Shown here piece after piece: positions 12,342-24,184 of a stretch of 64,000 nucleotides of DNA. The position numbers were made by a program, and so were the translations under genes. The DNA is from Portulaca oleracea (Eukaryota > Streptophyta > Magnoliopsida > Caryophyllales > Portulacaceae). The stretch covers positions 17,920,332 through 17,984,331 of the forward strand of contig CM055870.1 of NCBI GenBank assembly GCA_029582165.1. Reading direction: 5' to 3'. A model generated the notes under the pieces. That model saw only the letters and a program-made list of their open reading frames with translations, did not search any database and was not told the DNA's origin. Each line of letters starts with the position of its first letter. Within the stretch, counting starts at the first letter, position 1.

Positions 12342-12567
12342 GCCCCGTTTCTTTACGGTACTGACCATTACATACACACGCACAGAATCACATATTCCAC
12401 CACAATCTATCGTAATCTATCATAACCCATCATAATCTACTTTTTCTAATTTAATTTATCTTTTTATTAAAAGTCAAACTTTCCACAATTAACCACAATC
12501 CACCACAATTTTTCCAAACTCACCACAATTCCACCACACCGCAGCCATCCGTATAAAAGAACGGGGT
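12342..12567. mobile_element. MITE-like element in the aspartate kinase upstream region
   Basis: The left end GCCCCGTTTCTTTACGG and right end CCGTATAAAAGAACGGGG are imperfect inverted repeats about 225 bp apart, enclosing repeats of CCACCACAATC and ATCATAATCTA. Flanks TCTATCAT and TCTATGTC could be a decayed 8-bp duplication. About 520 bp upstream of the aspartate kinase start codon. Confidence 0.5.
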
Positions 12568-12696
12568 CTATGTCTTATTAGAGCATGTACAATGCTCATT
12601 TCAAATTTTTGAAATTTTAGTAGGGATCTACGCTTCCACATCACATATAATTTCTATATTTTGGAATTTCATGTCATTCTTCTTTTTTTTTTTTTG

Positions 12697-13751
12697 AGAT
12701 CAAAACAAGATGGCATTCCTGTGAAGATTGCATCGATACAAGGTCCTCCTGAATCTACTGCCTAACTTCCTCAGGGCCACCATTTGTCCAGACCTTGGTG
12801 TGGTTACATGGAATATCTAATCTAGCAGCCTCATGTGCTGCTTTATTTAAAGGATTTTTGGATGATAATATATCGACCTTTGGGAGTATTGGATTGTAAT
12901 ATACCGACTTTTATTATTGGACAACAATATCCTTGACCTTTATACCTATGTGACATTATTGTACCAACAGTAACAAAGTGGGTGGTGAACCGGTCTCCAT
13001 GTTAATGTTGTTAGCGAATGAAAAAAAAAACCTGGCCCACCTCAATAACCCAGTTAACCCCTCCTTTTTTTCTCAATAAGCACACTACAAGACATGGGTT
13101 GCTTGTGTGTCACGTCAGTACCGAGACCGCTTCACCACCCCTTTAGTTACAATGCTGAGACCGATTTTTTTTTAACGGGGGTTAGTGAGACAAACGGAGA
13201 GCTTAATGGGGCTATTGGACAAGGGTCGTTTATTTTCCCTCCGCCTGCCGGTCAACACGGAGACCAGTTCACAGTCACCACCCCCTCAGTTACTATTGGT
13301 ATAATAATCTCATCTAAGTGTAAAAGTCGGAGATATTATTATCTAATAATAAAGGTTGATATATTACAATCCACTACTCTCAAAAGTCGATATATTGTCA
13401 TCCAATATCCTTTATTTAAATGCTTCCTAACAAAGAGAAAGAAACTGACTCAAAAAACTCAATTAAGCGAAAACAATCTGTGAGGAAAACTGCAGAATAT
13501 CCCTTCTTCAGCTTTTTGTTCTGCAGGGCATAATAATTCTCTTGGGAGTCCATTTCCAGAACAAGCCGCCGGATTCCCGGTGATCCAGCAATCAGAAGGC
13601 CAAATCTTGCCGCGCCCGCTTCAACTACCTCTGGGTCCCAGTTTGCTTTGGTCCTGGTGCACGCCACTGCTATGCATTTCCCTGTGTCATCTCTGATTAC
13701 AGCACCCAATCCTCTTTGATGTTGAAATCGCAGGGATGCATCCACATTCAC
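12697..13751 (-). pseudogene. LINE RNase H domain, interrupted by the MITE
   Basis: The frame from 13,751 reads NVDASL…GLGAVIRDDTGK…EAGAARFGLL…LVLEMDSQ, the RNase H fold typical of the C-terminus of plant L1 elements. The aspartates in NVDAS and LEMDS and the Glu in VEAGAA are the expected acidic residues. The frame runs into the MITE at 13,410 and resumes at 12,851 with KAAHEAARL, ending shortly before the poly(A) tail. Confidence 0.8.
12852..13410. mobile_element. 559-bp Mutator-like MITE inside the LINE RNase H region
   Basis: Terminal inverted repeats of about 125 bp start GGATTTTTGGATGATAATAT on the left and, read from the right, GGATATTGGATGACAATAT. TTTATTTAAA flanks it on both sides (12,842-12,851 and 13,411-13,420), a 10-bp duplication typical of Mutator-like elements. 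Removing it restores continuity of the LINE RNase H reading (…SLLGS joined to KAAHEAARL). No transposase. Confidence 0.85.
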
Positions 13752-14044
13752 CTTTACCGTACCCCTATCTGGTGCTTGCCGTGTCTTTGGTTCTCCTTCT
13801 TTTCTTTCCTCCGGTGACGCTGTTCGTCTTTCCTCCGGTGACGCTGTTCGTGTCTTTCATTCAGAGAATTTCAGTCATCCATGGCCTTGTTGAGCATGCT
13901 TTCCAGGCTCCATTTCCTTCTGACAAACACCCATATGTTTCTCCCTTGCCACAACTGCCCTATTATACTCATCATTAGTCCCCTCACCTCGTCCGTAACC
14001 GTATTGAAGATCTCATGGCACCAGTCCCCGAAACCTCTATTGCT

Positions 14045-14997
14045 TCAGTTACTCACTTCCAATCGAAATGGGCTCTTGGCCCACATTTCCTTTGCTTCTA
14101 TGCAGTCCAAGAAAACGTGGGTGGTGGTTTCATAGCCTTCGCCGCAAGTTGGGCACACAGTATCCACCTCCATTCCTCGTTTTGCTAAGTTGACCCGGGT
14201 GGGGATTGCATCCTGGATGGCTCGCCAACACAAATTCAAAGTCCAGGGTTGGGTCCTCACTTTCCAGAACATTGTCTATCTGTCGTCCTAATCGCCGGAG
14301 CTTCCGGGACCGCTTAATGTATGTCTGTAGTATTTCAGCTGTTGGACAAGGTGGTAGGCACTCCTAACAGCAAATTCTACATTCTTTGACAGTGACCAAC
14401 ATAGATAGTCTGGTTCGTCCTGAGATCGCAAAGGGATGCTCTGAATTTCCTAAGCTTGTTGCTGGTTGAAAATCTGCTGGATCACATCCATGTTCCATTC
14501 TCTCCTTTCCCAGTCGATTAACTCTGCTACTACTGCATCCTCCTGTAACAGTCTGGGTGCTGTTTGCACCATATTGTTTACTGATTTGGGCATCAACTTG
14601 TCCTTCCAAATTTTGATGGACACACCGCTTTCGACCACCCACATTGACCCCTCCCTTACCAAGTGACAAGCCTTTAGGATGATCTGCCATGTATAGCTAG
14701 GTTGGTACCCTGTGGTTGCCTCCAAAAAACTCGTCTTTGTTAAATATCGGGCCTTCAGAGTCCTTGCTCCCAGATTGTCCAGCTTCGTCACTAGTTTCCA
14801 ACCCTGTTTTGCAAGCAAAGCCATGGTGAAGTTGTGAATTTTTTGAAAATCCATCCCCCTTGCCGCTTTTGTTTGCACATCCTCTCCCAAGAGGTCCATG
14901 TTAGGCTGTAACCCTCCTCCTTCAGCCCCCACCAGAAGCGCCGACACAATTTTTCCACTTCATCACACACGTGCTTTGAGATTTCAAAACATTGCAT
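14045..14997 (-). pseudogene. LINE reverse transcriptase C-terminus and zinc-binding domain
   Basis: Frames at 14,997-14,791, 14,947-14,450 and 14,272-14,045 together give the region after the polymerase (MQCFEIS…RRFWWG, FNMALLAKQGW-like, IKIWKD) and a zinc-binding segment (CWRAIQDAIPTRVNLAKRG, CPTCGEGYETTTHVFLDC). They are in different phases, so at least two frameshifts separate them. The first residues continue directly from the sequence at 25,717 across the LTR cluster. Confidence 0.85.
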
Positions 14998-15259
14998 TGC
15001 ATAGCTTGGAATATGTTCGGTCTCATTTTGAGCCGAATTAAGACCGTAAATTGAGTATTTTTTTGTTGCGATTTCTTCACTTGATTGGAAAATTAGTGTG
15101 ATTTGCAGATCTTAATCCAACTTCATAGAGAAGTGAAAAAAAGTGGAGAAAAGATGAAAATTTAAGAGAGAATTGGAGAATTGAAAAGAAGATGAGAAGA
15201 AGAATTAAAGGAAGTGGCCCAATAGCGTGAGGTCCGGCCCAAGAGTGAGCAGAAGACAA

Positions 15260-15436
15260 AAACGCTGGCAGCGCCTAGATCAGAGACAAGAAATTTGGCG
15301 TTCATGCAAAACGTTGGCAGCGTTTTTAAAATGCTACCAGCGTTTAGTTCATATTTAAGCTTAACGTAGTAAAACGTTGCCAGCGTTTAGCTTCACAAAC
15401 CAAAAAAGGCGGAGAAACAAAACGCTAGCACCGTTT
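15260..15436 (+). repeat. U3 palindrome array, motif AAACGCTGGCAGCGTTT
   Basis: Five diverged copies of a 17-bp dyad at 15,260, 15,309, 15,329, 15,372 and 15,420. The arms AAACGCTG/CAGCGTTT are perfectly complementary in the inferred consensus. The last copy ends 14 bp before the TATA box. The matching LTR of element B keeps two nearly perfect adjacent copies (24,965-25,001). Confidence 0.9.
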
Positions 15437-15450
15437 ATCCCAGCATCCCT

Positions 15451-15459
15451 TATAAATAG
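15451..15459 (+). promoter_or_regulatory. TATA box of LTR A
   Basis: TATAAATAG lies mid-LTR, downstream of the palindrome array and about 765 bp before the LTR end. The same box is conserved in the B, C and D LTRs, so it is the likely element promoter. Confidence 0.7.
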
Positions 15460-16217
15460 AAGACTTCGCCGCAACAGTCGTGGGATTTCTATAGATATAT
15501 TATTTTTAGTTAGTTTTTAGGTTTTCTCGCTTTTAGTAGTATTGTTCTAGGGCTTAGTTTTCATTGTTTTGCTTTGCTTTTGCCTACCGTTATTCTTCGA
15601 TTATAATTCAGTCTTTCAATCTTTAATCCAATTCAAGTTTTCAATTCTTGTTCTTCTCGCTTTTTGTTTCTAGTCTTGTTACTTCGAATTATTAGTATTA
15701 GTTCACAACCAAATTCCACTTTTTAGTGAAAGAGGAGGATTAAGAGTTCACAAATTCTCCCTTCAGGTGAGGATTTGGGGGATTCTTAGTAATCCGAATC
15801 ACAACTTTTGTTTGTTCGGAAGAGTTCGTAATGTTAGCAAGGGAAGGTAGAGTGAAGAGAAGACTGTGTCTGTCGGTATACTCTACTCCCTTAATTTCAT
15901 CGGGTCTTTTAATTTAGTTCATATTTGCAATTTAGATTGTTATTTATTGCTTTCTTGATTATGCTTTTGATTTCTTGTTTAGTTTCTTGTTCTTGTTCTA
16001 GTAGTTAGGTTTTGTTTTCAATTTCTTGTTTTCTTGTTTCCTAGTTTAGTTTCTTTAGTTAAGTTTTGATTTCTTGTTCTTGTTTTTGATTCATAACTAA
16101 TTTAGTTTAAACCTGCAAATTAAAATCTTACCAAACCAATTTCCTAAAAACCAAACACACCATCGCTGTGGATACGACTACCCCTACTTTTTACCCCAAA
16201 TTTCTACGGCCGAACAA

Positions 16218-16235
16218 TGGCGCCGTTGCCGGGGA
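16218..16235 (+). other. Primer-binding site, complementary to tRNA-Asp
   Basis: TGGCGCCGTTGCCGGGGA starts one base after the LTR. It is complementary to the 3' end of plant tRNA-Asp(GUC), which ends …TCCCCGGCAACGGCGCCA as I recall it. The same site with one mismatch each is at 24,183-24,166 (B) and 60,498-60,481 (C). Confidence 0.85.
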
Positions 16236-16388
16236 TGACGTTATTTGGTAAGATTAGGTTATTGGTTTGAGTGTAAATAGTTTATTGTTTTATAGGTTCT
16301 TTCAAAAAACAAAAAGTGTGAACATAAATAATTGAAAAACGAAAAAAATAAAAAATAATAAAAAAATAAAAAAATAAGAAAGAGAGTT

Positions 16389-17944
16389 ATGATTGATATT
16401 AGGGTTCCACAATTTGAGCAAGAAATATTTTGGAGATATTTTGTTAGATTGCAGGATTATGTTGCTCAATGTGAATCATATGGTATCTCACATGATACAC
16501 TAGATGTCTTGGGTATTGTGTTTAAATTATGAAACTCATAATCTCTTAGAATATTATGAGTTTTCTAACCTAAGAGAAGATGATGCTTTGGAATTTCTTG
16601 AATGGTTGTCTAGGGATACATATGAATATGAACAACAAAATTCTCCCTTTGACCCCCATATTTCAAATTTTGCACAACCCTCTGAGACTTTAGCCATACC
16701 ATATCATGAACACCCCCAAAATCTGAATGATCAATCTAATAGTGGGGGATATATGGGAACTTTTTCGGAGACCTTAACTGAACAATGATGTGATATTCCC
16801 TTGTATTTTGATGAACAATCTTATGATAGGGATTATGTAGAAAATTCTCTTGATCTTCCCCAATGTGATGCTGTTGAGTCTCATCCTTTGTGCTCATATT
16901 GTGATTCGTCGAGCCATGATTCTGATTCTTGCTTGCAAGTCGAAATAGATGATTTTCGAGCTAACATGTGTGCGAAAATGAATGATATGTGTGCAAAAAT
17001 GACTGAGTACACGCGTGAATTTTTACATGAGACTAGACCTAGGGTAGAAATTCCTTCTTCACAAGTGGTTGATTCGATAGTTGAAGTAGATCATTCATCA
17101 TCTTTGAGTCCTGAAATGCATGTTGATTCTTCTGTGTATGATTATGATGAGGATGATGACTACTATAACATGCCTAGTTTTGCATGTATCGAGCTTAGGA
17201 AACCCTTAGCTCTAGCTGCACCCAGTGAGCATGAGAAAATTGATGATTTTGTGTGTGATGATGTAGAACTTGATGAAAACATGTTAGATGATGAACCATT
17301 GTCCACACCGTTATCCATGCTTTTATGTGAAGAGAAGGTTGAATCCAATGAATGCCATGATACCTGTGCTGATCTTGTTGAGAGTGAAATCAAATCCTTG
17401 TTAATTGAATCTGTGCTTGATACTGAATTATTCACTTTCATTAAGGATCATTGTATTAATTAGTCATTATCTACCCTTTCTTGTGAATCCATTGAAAATA
17501 ATGTGAAATCTTATGATGATGAACTTGAGTCTTTGGGGATTGATCCTAAGTGTTTGAACTTGGTTTGTGACAATGATATTTTTGATGGTGATATGCTTTA
17601 TGAGTCATTGTTTGCATCCAAGTCTGTGCATGAGAAGGTTAAGGAGTGTATTGTATTGCCCCCTCCCGTTGATTTTCATACCCAGTCTCCATTTACAAGT
17701 CAATGGGAGGAATCATTTCATGTCTCCTTTTAAGGTGCCTAGGAAACTTGTGTACATTCATGTAGTCTGTTAATTCTATGACTTTTCTAAGATCTTTGAT
17801 AAACTGTTGAGAGCACTAACGTTTGCTGATGGAATTTTGAGATTGTACTCTTATGTTCACCACTCTGAGATGCATGCTATGATGCATGACTTATTACTGC
17901 GAGCATTGAATGGTTCTGACATGGTGCCCAACATCTTGAGGTGA
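16389..17944 (+). pseudogene. Gag-like gene of element A, broken
   Basis: Begins MIDIRVPQFEQEIFW and follows the same protein as the 382-aa frame of element C, including the zinc knuckle CSYCDSSSHDSDSC (C-x2-C-x4-H-x4-C) and an acidic DYDEDDDYY stretch. Breaks: a frameshift near 16,520, a TGA at about 16,786, a TAG near 17,461 and a frameshift near 17,720. It ends at the same …LR-stop as the other copies. No protease, reverse transcriptase or integrase follows. Confidence 0.85.
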
Positions 17945-17975
17945 GATGGAGTGGCTGATGCTCCATAAATGGGTT

Positions 17976-18675
17976 AAAAGTTTTAGGCTATGTGGACTCA
18001 CAGGATAGAGCTCATTCAACTAGACCTAGCCCAAAGATTTGCGACATGCATATTTACACTTACTAAGATAGTCAAAGCAGTTAAACACACTATTCATTAC
18101 TAATTGACTCAAAATCAGAAGATTTGCAAATTCAGTTTCAAAAACTTTTAAGTTCTCAACCAAACTTTTCAAGGTGAAGCAAGACAAACTGAAAGTCTAA
18201 TCGGTTTACAAATCATCACCGAAGGTGTTCCGGACAGGCTAATCCTAATTGATAGAAATTTTAAAAATTTCGCCTAATTTCAATGATAACTGAAGTTGTT
18301 TCTCTCCAAAAACTAATAAGGCACTTGTGCCACCCCACTCTCACACAAAAACTCTACAATGTCCTCATTGTGAATAAGGCGACACCACACTTAAAGAAAA
18401 AGCACCTAAAAGAAAAGGGAAAAAAAACTCAAGCCGGCATGCATGCCTCCCCCACTCCCACACAAAAAGGCCAACAATGTCCTTATTGGAATCAGAAATG
18501 GAGATAAGCAAGCACAAGAAAGGAAAGAAAAAGAAATACACCAAAAGAAAAGAAAATAAAATAAAAGAGGGAAAAGAAAGATAAGGAAGGATATTACCTT
18601 GTTGGGTACTGAGTATACCCAAACAATGAAGTCTTAGAACAATTAACCCATTTATGGAGCATCAGCCACTCCATC
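17976..18675 (-). mobile_element. 3' non-coding region of element B, centre of the inverted repeat
   Basis: Contains CACTTGTGCCACCCCACTC, CACACAAAAACTCTAC and AATGTCCTCATTGTGA, which match 58,380-58,620 in element C in order and orientation. It therefore belongs to the minus-strand element B. The junction with element A is at about 17,975, a few bases after the shared CTCCATAAATGGGTTAA, which is present in both arms. Confidence 0.75.
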
Positions 18676-18984
18676 TCATCTCAAGATGTTGGGCACCATG
18701 TCAGAACCATTCAATGCTCGCAGTAATAAGTCATGCATCCTAGCATCTATCTCAGAGTGGTGAACATAAGAGCACAATCTCAAAATTCCATCAGCAAACG
18801 TTAGTGCTCTCAACAGTTTATCAAAGGTCTTAGAAAAGTCATAGAATTAACAGACTACATGAATGTACACAACTTTCCTAGGCACCTTAAAAGGAGACAT
18901 GACAAATGATTCCTCCCATTGACTTGTAAATGGAGATTGGGTATGAAAATCAACGGAAGGGGGCAATACAATACACTCCTAAAC

Positions 18985-21900
18985 TAGAGCTGGGCAATAG
19001 GTCGTGTCGTGTCAATTTCGTGTTCGTGTCGAAGTTAAACGTGTTGGAAAACCTTCAACCTGAAACCTACCCATCTAATAAATGGGTTGAAATTTCTTGA
19101 CCTGAACCTTTTATTAAATAAACGGGTTGACCTGAACCTAACCCATTTAACTAAATGGGTTAAACGAGTCAAGTTCGAATAACCTGTTTACCTTTTAACA
19201 CATATATTATTTAACAACGATAAACTTGGAAATATAAAATGCATTGGTTTCCACCATTTATTTATTATTTATCAACTCATTTATTCAAGACCTCTTGACA
19301 TTTGACATAGCCTAAATTAAAGCTATGCTAAACAAGGATGAGGTGACTAAACTACCAGGGACAAGCTAAACATATGATAACTATATAAGCTAAACATATG
19401 ATAACTACCAGAGGTATGTTCCTACAAAGTGGTATGTTCCTACAAAGTGGTAAGAAACATGAAATAACATTAAAAAAAATGCAACAGAGGTCTAAGTGGT
19501 ATGTTCCTACAAAGTAGATCTTGGATTCACTTCACTTCCAGCCTCATTTTTCAATGTTCCACTATCTCCATCTTCATTCAAACTCATCTTCATGACATCT
19601 CCACATAACTCTTCCAAATCAGGTTGACAGGACATGAGCACTAATAAAAAAAGATGAGAAAATCAAGTTAATTAAATAAAGAGAAAGAAAGCAAAGAAAA
19701 AATGACAATAAAGAAAGAAATAAAAATAAAAGACATTACCTGGTTTGTCATAAAGCCAATCCCTTAAACAAATTGTTGCTTCTACAGTTTGTGGTTTAAG
19801 AGAACTTCGATATACATCAAGCACTCTTCCACCCACACTGAACGCTGATTCAGAAGCAACAGTGGATATTGGGATAGCCAAAATGTCTCTTGCCATTTGG
19901 GATAGTATAGGAAATCGAGCTTGGTTCATACTCCAATAGCCAAGAACATTAAAGCTCTCAATGCGGGGCAACTTAGCATCCTCCAAATACATCTCCAACT
20001 CAGTCTTAATGACAATTTTAGAGAGTTTGTTGGAATAATAATCAAAATCCTACAATAAAAGCATAAGAAACAAAGAAGTAAGAATTAATCAATGCATAAA
20101 GTTTGCTAAGCACAAACGATTGGTTGGAATAATACCTTCATGAATGAATTTGAGCCTCCTTCAGTGGCAGGAGATGAAATGTTAGTAGATGATGAGTTCA
20201 TAGTGGCAGAAGATTCCTCTGAAACTTTTGCATACTCACTATATAAAGCTACCAACTTATCTTTCAACATAGACAAGTACATATTGCAATTATCCCCATA
20301 GATCTTACTGTAGGCCCACTCAACAATATGAAATTTGTACCTTGGATCTAATATCACGCCAATGCCCATTATGGTGCTAAACTCATCTCAATACTTCTCA
20401 AATTTAGCATACATCTTTGTTGCCATGTTTTTCATAAAACCATCACCCTCTTCCATTTCATGTTTTAAGAATACTCTTACTCTCACAACATTAGTAAAGT
20501 AGATGTTAGAAGTAGGGTATTTAGAACCAGAAAAAGCACATGTAACCTCATAAAACACCTTCAAAAAGCCACAAAGCTTCTCAATCTTATCTCACTCATC
20601 ACTTCTTGGACAATGAATAAAGTTCCATCAACAATTTCCAAATGGCTAAACACCTTTTTATAATAAAGAGCACTTTCAAGCATAAGAAAGGTAGAATTCC
20701 ATCTAGTTGGGACATCTTGCCTCAAACCTTTAGAGTGCACAAGATCACAAAATTTCACCGAATCAAGGAACCTTTGTTTCCTAGCTTGAGAACCCTTACA
20801 ATATTTAACACATTCCCTAACTTTCAAAACAGAAGCATCTACTTCCTTTAGACCCTCCTTAACAATTAAATTCAAAACATGAGCACAACAGCGTACATAA
20901 AAATAATCACCATCACTCACAAGTTTTAATCGACCCTTCAACATATCAACACATACATCATTAGATGTAGCATTGTCAACAGTCAAAGACATAACTTTCC
21001 TATCAATGCTCCATTCTTTCAGCATAACCAAAGTTTTCTCCGCTAAAGCAACCCCGTTATGAGGAGGAGGCAACAATGAAAAGTTTAGGATCTTTTTATG
21101 CAAAACCCAATGATCATCAATGTAGTGAGCCGTAAGTGATATGTAACCATCAGTGTTTATGGAAGTCCAACAATCAGTGGTGAATGATATCTTACCAGAG
21201 AAGGATTGCAAAAACACTTTCATTTTTTCCCGCTCACTTGCATACAACTTAAGTAAATCACTCTTAGTTGTCTTCCTTGATAATACTTTCACATCAGGGT
21301 TTAAATAAGAAAACAACTCCTTGACAACATCATATTCACAGAATTGAATAGGCAAGTCATGCTTCACAATGCATACAACCATCATTTTGCGAAAGATCTC
21401 AGGTTGAAAAGCAGGGTGTCTACTGCTCAAAGACCCAGACAAATTTTCCAACAAAAGTTGCCCAATATCCCTATAATCCCTCTTCTTACAATTATCCAAA
21501 TGCCTTTTCAAATTACCCGTACCATGTTTGCTGTCTCCAGGATAAGTTTTCCCACATTTTTTACATTTACAAAACAGATTACCATCTTCATCAGGCTCTA
21601 GGAACTCATAGTGTTTCCAAACAGGAGATGTGAGTTTCCTTTGGCGTTTAAAAGCCTTACCAATTACTGGTTTATATGTACCAGTCCTCACTGAAGTGAC
21701 CTTCTGGGCAGATTTGGCATGTTTACTGTCCTTGACCTCAGCCACTTCTTCTTCCCCATTTAAATCAACATTGATGGGCAATGAGTCTGCAAAAGGCCAA
21801 TTAATCATACAAATATCCAAGAATATATAATAGAATTTAATACAAGAAAAGTTAAAATTATGAAATACATGATAAAAAAACAACCCACTAACTAATTTAG

Positions 21901-22755
21901 GCAATTACAATTTAATCTAATTTGTAAACAGTGAGGAGGGTAGAATGAATTTAATCAATTACAATGTACGTGTATGATGTATCCACTTTCTTGAAATTAG
22001 GCATCAACAAGGATAATCAAGCTCCCAAAATATCCACAAATTGACTGACCCATCAACTAATTCACAATCAAAACCCATAAATTTCACTCTTACTAACAGT
22101 AAATTAAACTGAAAAAGAGATTAATTAATCACTTAGTAGGGATGAGAGTAACTAATTAGGAGTAGCTTACCAAATAATGAAGAAATTCGATCGCCGTGCA
22201 ACAGTGGATTGTATATATAATTGATGAACTGTAGAGAATTTGGGGCGTGGGTCTGAATGTTTGATACTTTGAGTTTGAAAGTATGAAACTATTGAAAACG
22301 CATCACTGCATGAGGCTTTTAAAGATGGGTGATTGGGTGTGTGTAGTGTTAAAGAAATTTTCATTTTTTGGGTAATAAAGTAAGAAAGGAAGTTAATATA
22401 TTAATTTTGGCGTACAATCAGCAGAATATCAAAATTATATCATGATTATTAAAGGTCAAAATCAAAATTTATAGTTTACTTCCAAAAAAAATTGTATTTC
22501 CCTCCTAAAATTAAAAAAAACTTAAACGGTAAATGGTAAACGGTAAATAGGTTACTCATTAACCCATTTATTAAACGGGTTAAATGTGTCCTTTTTCGTG
22601 TTGACATTTTCAACCCAAACCTAACCCAATTATTTAAACGGGTCTATCGTGTCAACCCATTTAATTAAACGGGTTGAAAATCTGTACACAGACCCGTTTA
22701 ACTTCGTGTCGGTTTCGAGTCGGTAATCGTGTCGAGTCAGTTTTTCCCAGCTCTA
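18985..22755 (-). mobile_element. hAT-superfamily DNA transposon, 3.77 kb
   Basis: The termini are TAGAGCTGGGCAAT (left) and, read inward from the right, TAGAGCTGGGAAAA. An 8-bp target duplication TCCTAAAC is perfect on both sides (18,977-18,984 and 22,756-22,763). Subterminal regions are packed with AACGGGTT/AACCCATTTA motifs in both orientations (19,080-19,190 and 22,510-22,690), as expected for transposase-binding arrays. One minus-strand transposase gene lies inside. Inserted into the gag-like gene of element B. Confidence 0.95.
19672..21904 (-). pseudogene. hAT transposase, inactivated
   Basis: The first block (21,904-20,561, 447 residues) has a BED-type zinc finger (C114-x2-C117, H135, C139 after WKHYEFLEP), then FTTDCWTS and SLTVDNATSND, which carry two catalytic aspartates of the hAT fold. 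The second (20,369-20,106) is the middle domain with GVILDPRYKF. The third (19,998-19,672) is the C-terminal dimerisation region (PILSQMARDILAIPISTVASESAFS). A one-base deletion near 20,592 shifts the frame and a TGA at about 20,383, where TGG would be expected, stops it. The upstream start and any 5' exon are unclear. Confidence 0.9.
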
Positions 22756-24165
22756 TCCTAAACCTTCTCATGCACAGACTTGGATGCAAACAATGACTCA
22801 TAAAGCATATCACCATCAAAAATATCATTGTCACAAACCAAGTTCAAACACTTAGTATCAATCCCAAAGACTCAAGTTCATCATCATAAGATTTCACATT
22901 ATTTTCAATGGATTCACAAGAAAGGGTAGATAATGCCTAATTAATACAATCATCCTTAATGAAAGTGAATAATTCAGTATCAAGCACAGATTCAATTAAC
23001 AAGGATTTGATTTCACTCTCAACAAGATCAACATAGGTATCATGGCATTCATTGGATTCAACCTTCTCTTCACATAAAAGCATGGATAACGATGTGGACA
23101 ATGGTTCATCATCTAACATGTTTTCGTCAAGTTCTACATCATCACACACAAAATCATCCATTTTCTCATGCTCACTGGGTGCAGCTAGAGCTAAGGGTTT
23201 CCTAAGCTCGATACATGCAAAACTAGGCATGTTATAGTAGTCATCATCCTCATCATAATCATACACAGAAGAATCAACATGCATTTCAGGACTCAAAGAT
23301 GATGAATGATCTACTTCAACTATCGAATCAACCACTTGTGAAGAAGGATTTTCTACCCTAGGTCTAGTCTCATGTAAAAATTCACGCGTGTACTCGGTCA
23401 TTTTCGCACACATATCATTCATTTTCGCACACATGTTAGCTCGAAAATCATCTATTTCGGCTTGCAAGCAAGAATCAGAATCATGGCTCGACGAATCACA
23501 ATATGAGCACAAATGATGAGACTCAACAACATCACATTGGGGAAGATCAAGAGAATTTTCTACATAATCCTTATCATAAATATTGATCATCAAAATACAA
23601 GGGAATATCACATGATTGTTCAGTTAAGGTCTCCGAAAAAGTTCCCATATATCCTCCACCATTAGATTGATCATTCAGATTTTGGGGATGTTCATGATAT
23701 GGTATGGCTAAAGTCTCAGAGGGTGGTGCAAAATTTGAAATATGGGGGTCAAAGGGAGAATTTTGTTGTTCAGATTCATATGTAACCCTAGACAACCATT
23801 CAAGAAATTCCAAAACATCATCTTCTCCTAGGTTAGAAAACCCATAATATTCTAAGAGATTACGAGTTTCATAATTTAAACACAATACCCAAGACATCTA
23901 GTGTATCATGTGAGATACCATATGATACATATTGAGCAACATAATCCTGCAATCTAGCAAAATATCTCCAAAATATTTCTTGCTCAAATTGTGGAACCCT
24001 AACATCAATCATAACTCTCTTTCTTATTTTTTTATATTTTTATTATTTTTTATTTTTTTCGTTTTTCAATTATTTATGTTCACACTTTTTGTTTTTTGAA
24101 AGAACCTATAAAACAATAAACTATTTACACTCAAACCAATAACCTAATCTTACCAAATAACGTCA

Positions 24166-24183
24166 TCCCCGGCAACGGTGCCA
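24166..24183 (-). other. Primer-binding site of element B
   Basis: Minus strand TGGCACCGTTGCCGGGGA, one mismatch from the element A site, directly next to the LTR end at 24,185. Confidence 0.8.
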
Positions 24184-24184
24184 T

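Larger units (their letters stand above)
15015..16216 (+). mobile_element. 5' LTR of gag-only element A (1,202 bp)
   Basis: Starts TGTTCGG and ends CCGAACA, a perfect 7-bp terminal inverted repeat, and is followed at once by a primer-binding site. U3 holds a palindrome array (15,260-15,436) and a TATA box (15,451). Near the 3' end is the family U5 motif (CTGTGGATACGACTACCCC, near 16,166). The left flank GAATA matches the interrupted LINE coding sequence; the flank at the far side of the cluster (25,717-25,721) is AGATA, an imperfect duplication. Confidence 0.85.
18676..24012 (-). pseudogene. Gag-like gene of element B, broken and split by the hAT element
   Basis: Starts at 24,012 (MIDVRVPQFEQEIFW), continues through frames 23,897-23,574 and 23,611-22,937 and, beyond the hAT insertion (18,985-22,755), through 18,976-18,676. 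The zinc knuckle CSYCDSSSHDSDSC and acidic tail are nearly identical to element A; I see only a handful of differences over 200 residues. A frameshift near 23,600 and other stops make it non-functional even without the insertion. Confidence 0.85.

Noticed and set aside
16218..16235. Match to tRNA-Asp as a tRNA gene fragment
   Set aside because: Only the 18 bases complementary to the tRNA 3' end are present and they abut an LTR, so it is a primer-binding site.
22167..22364. Possible 5' exon of the hAT transposase
   Set aside because: No similarity recognised and no supported splice link to the main frame.
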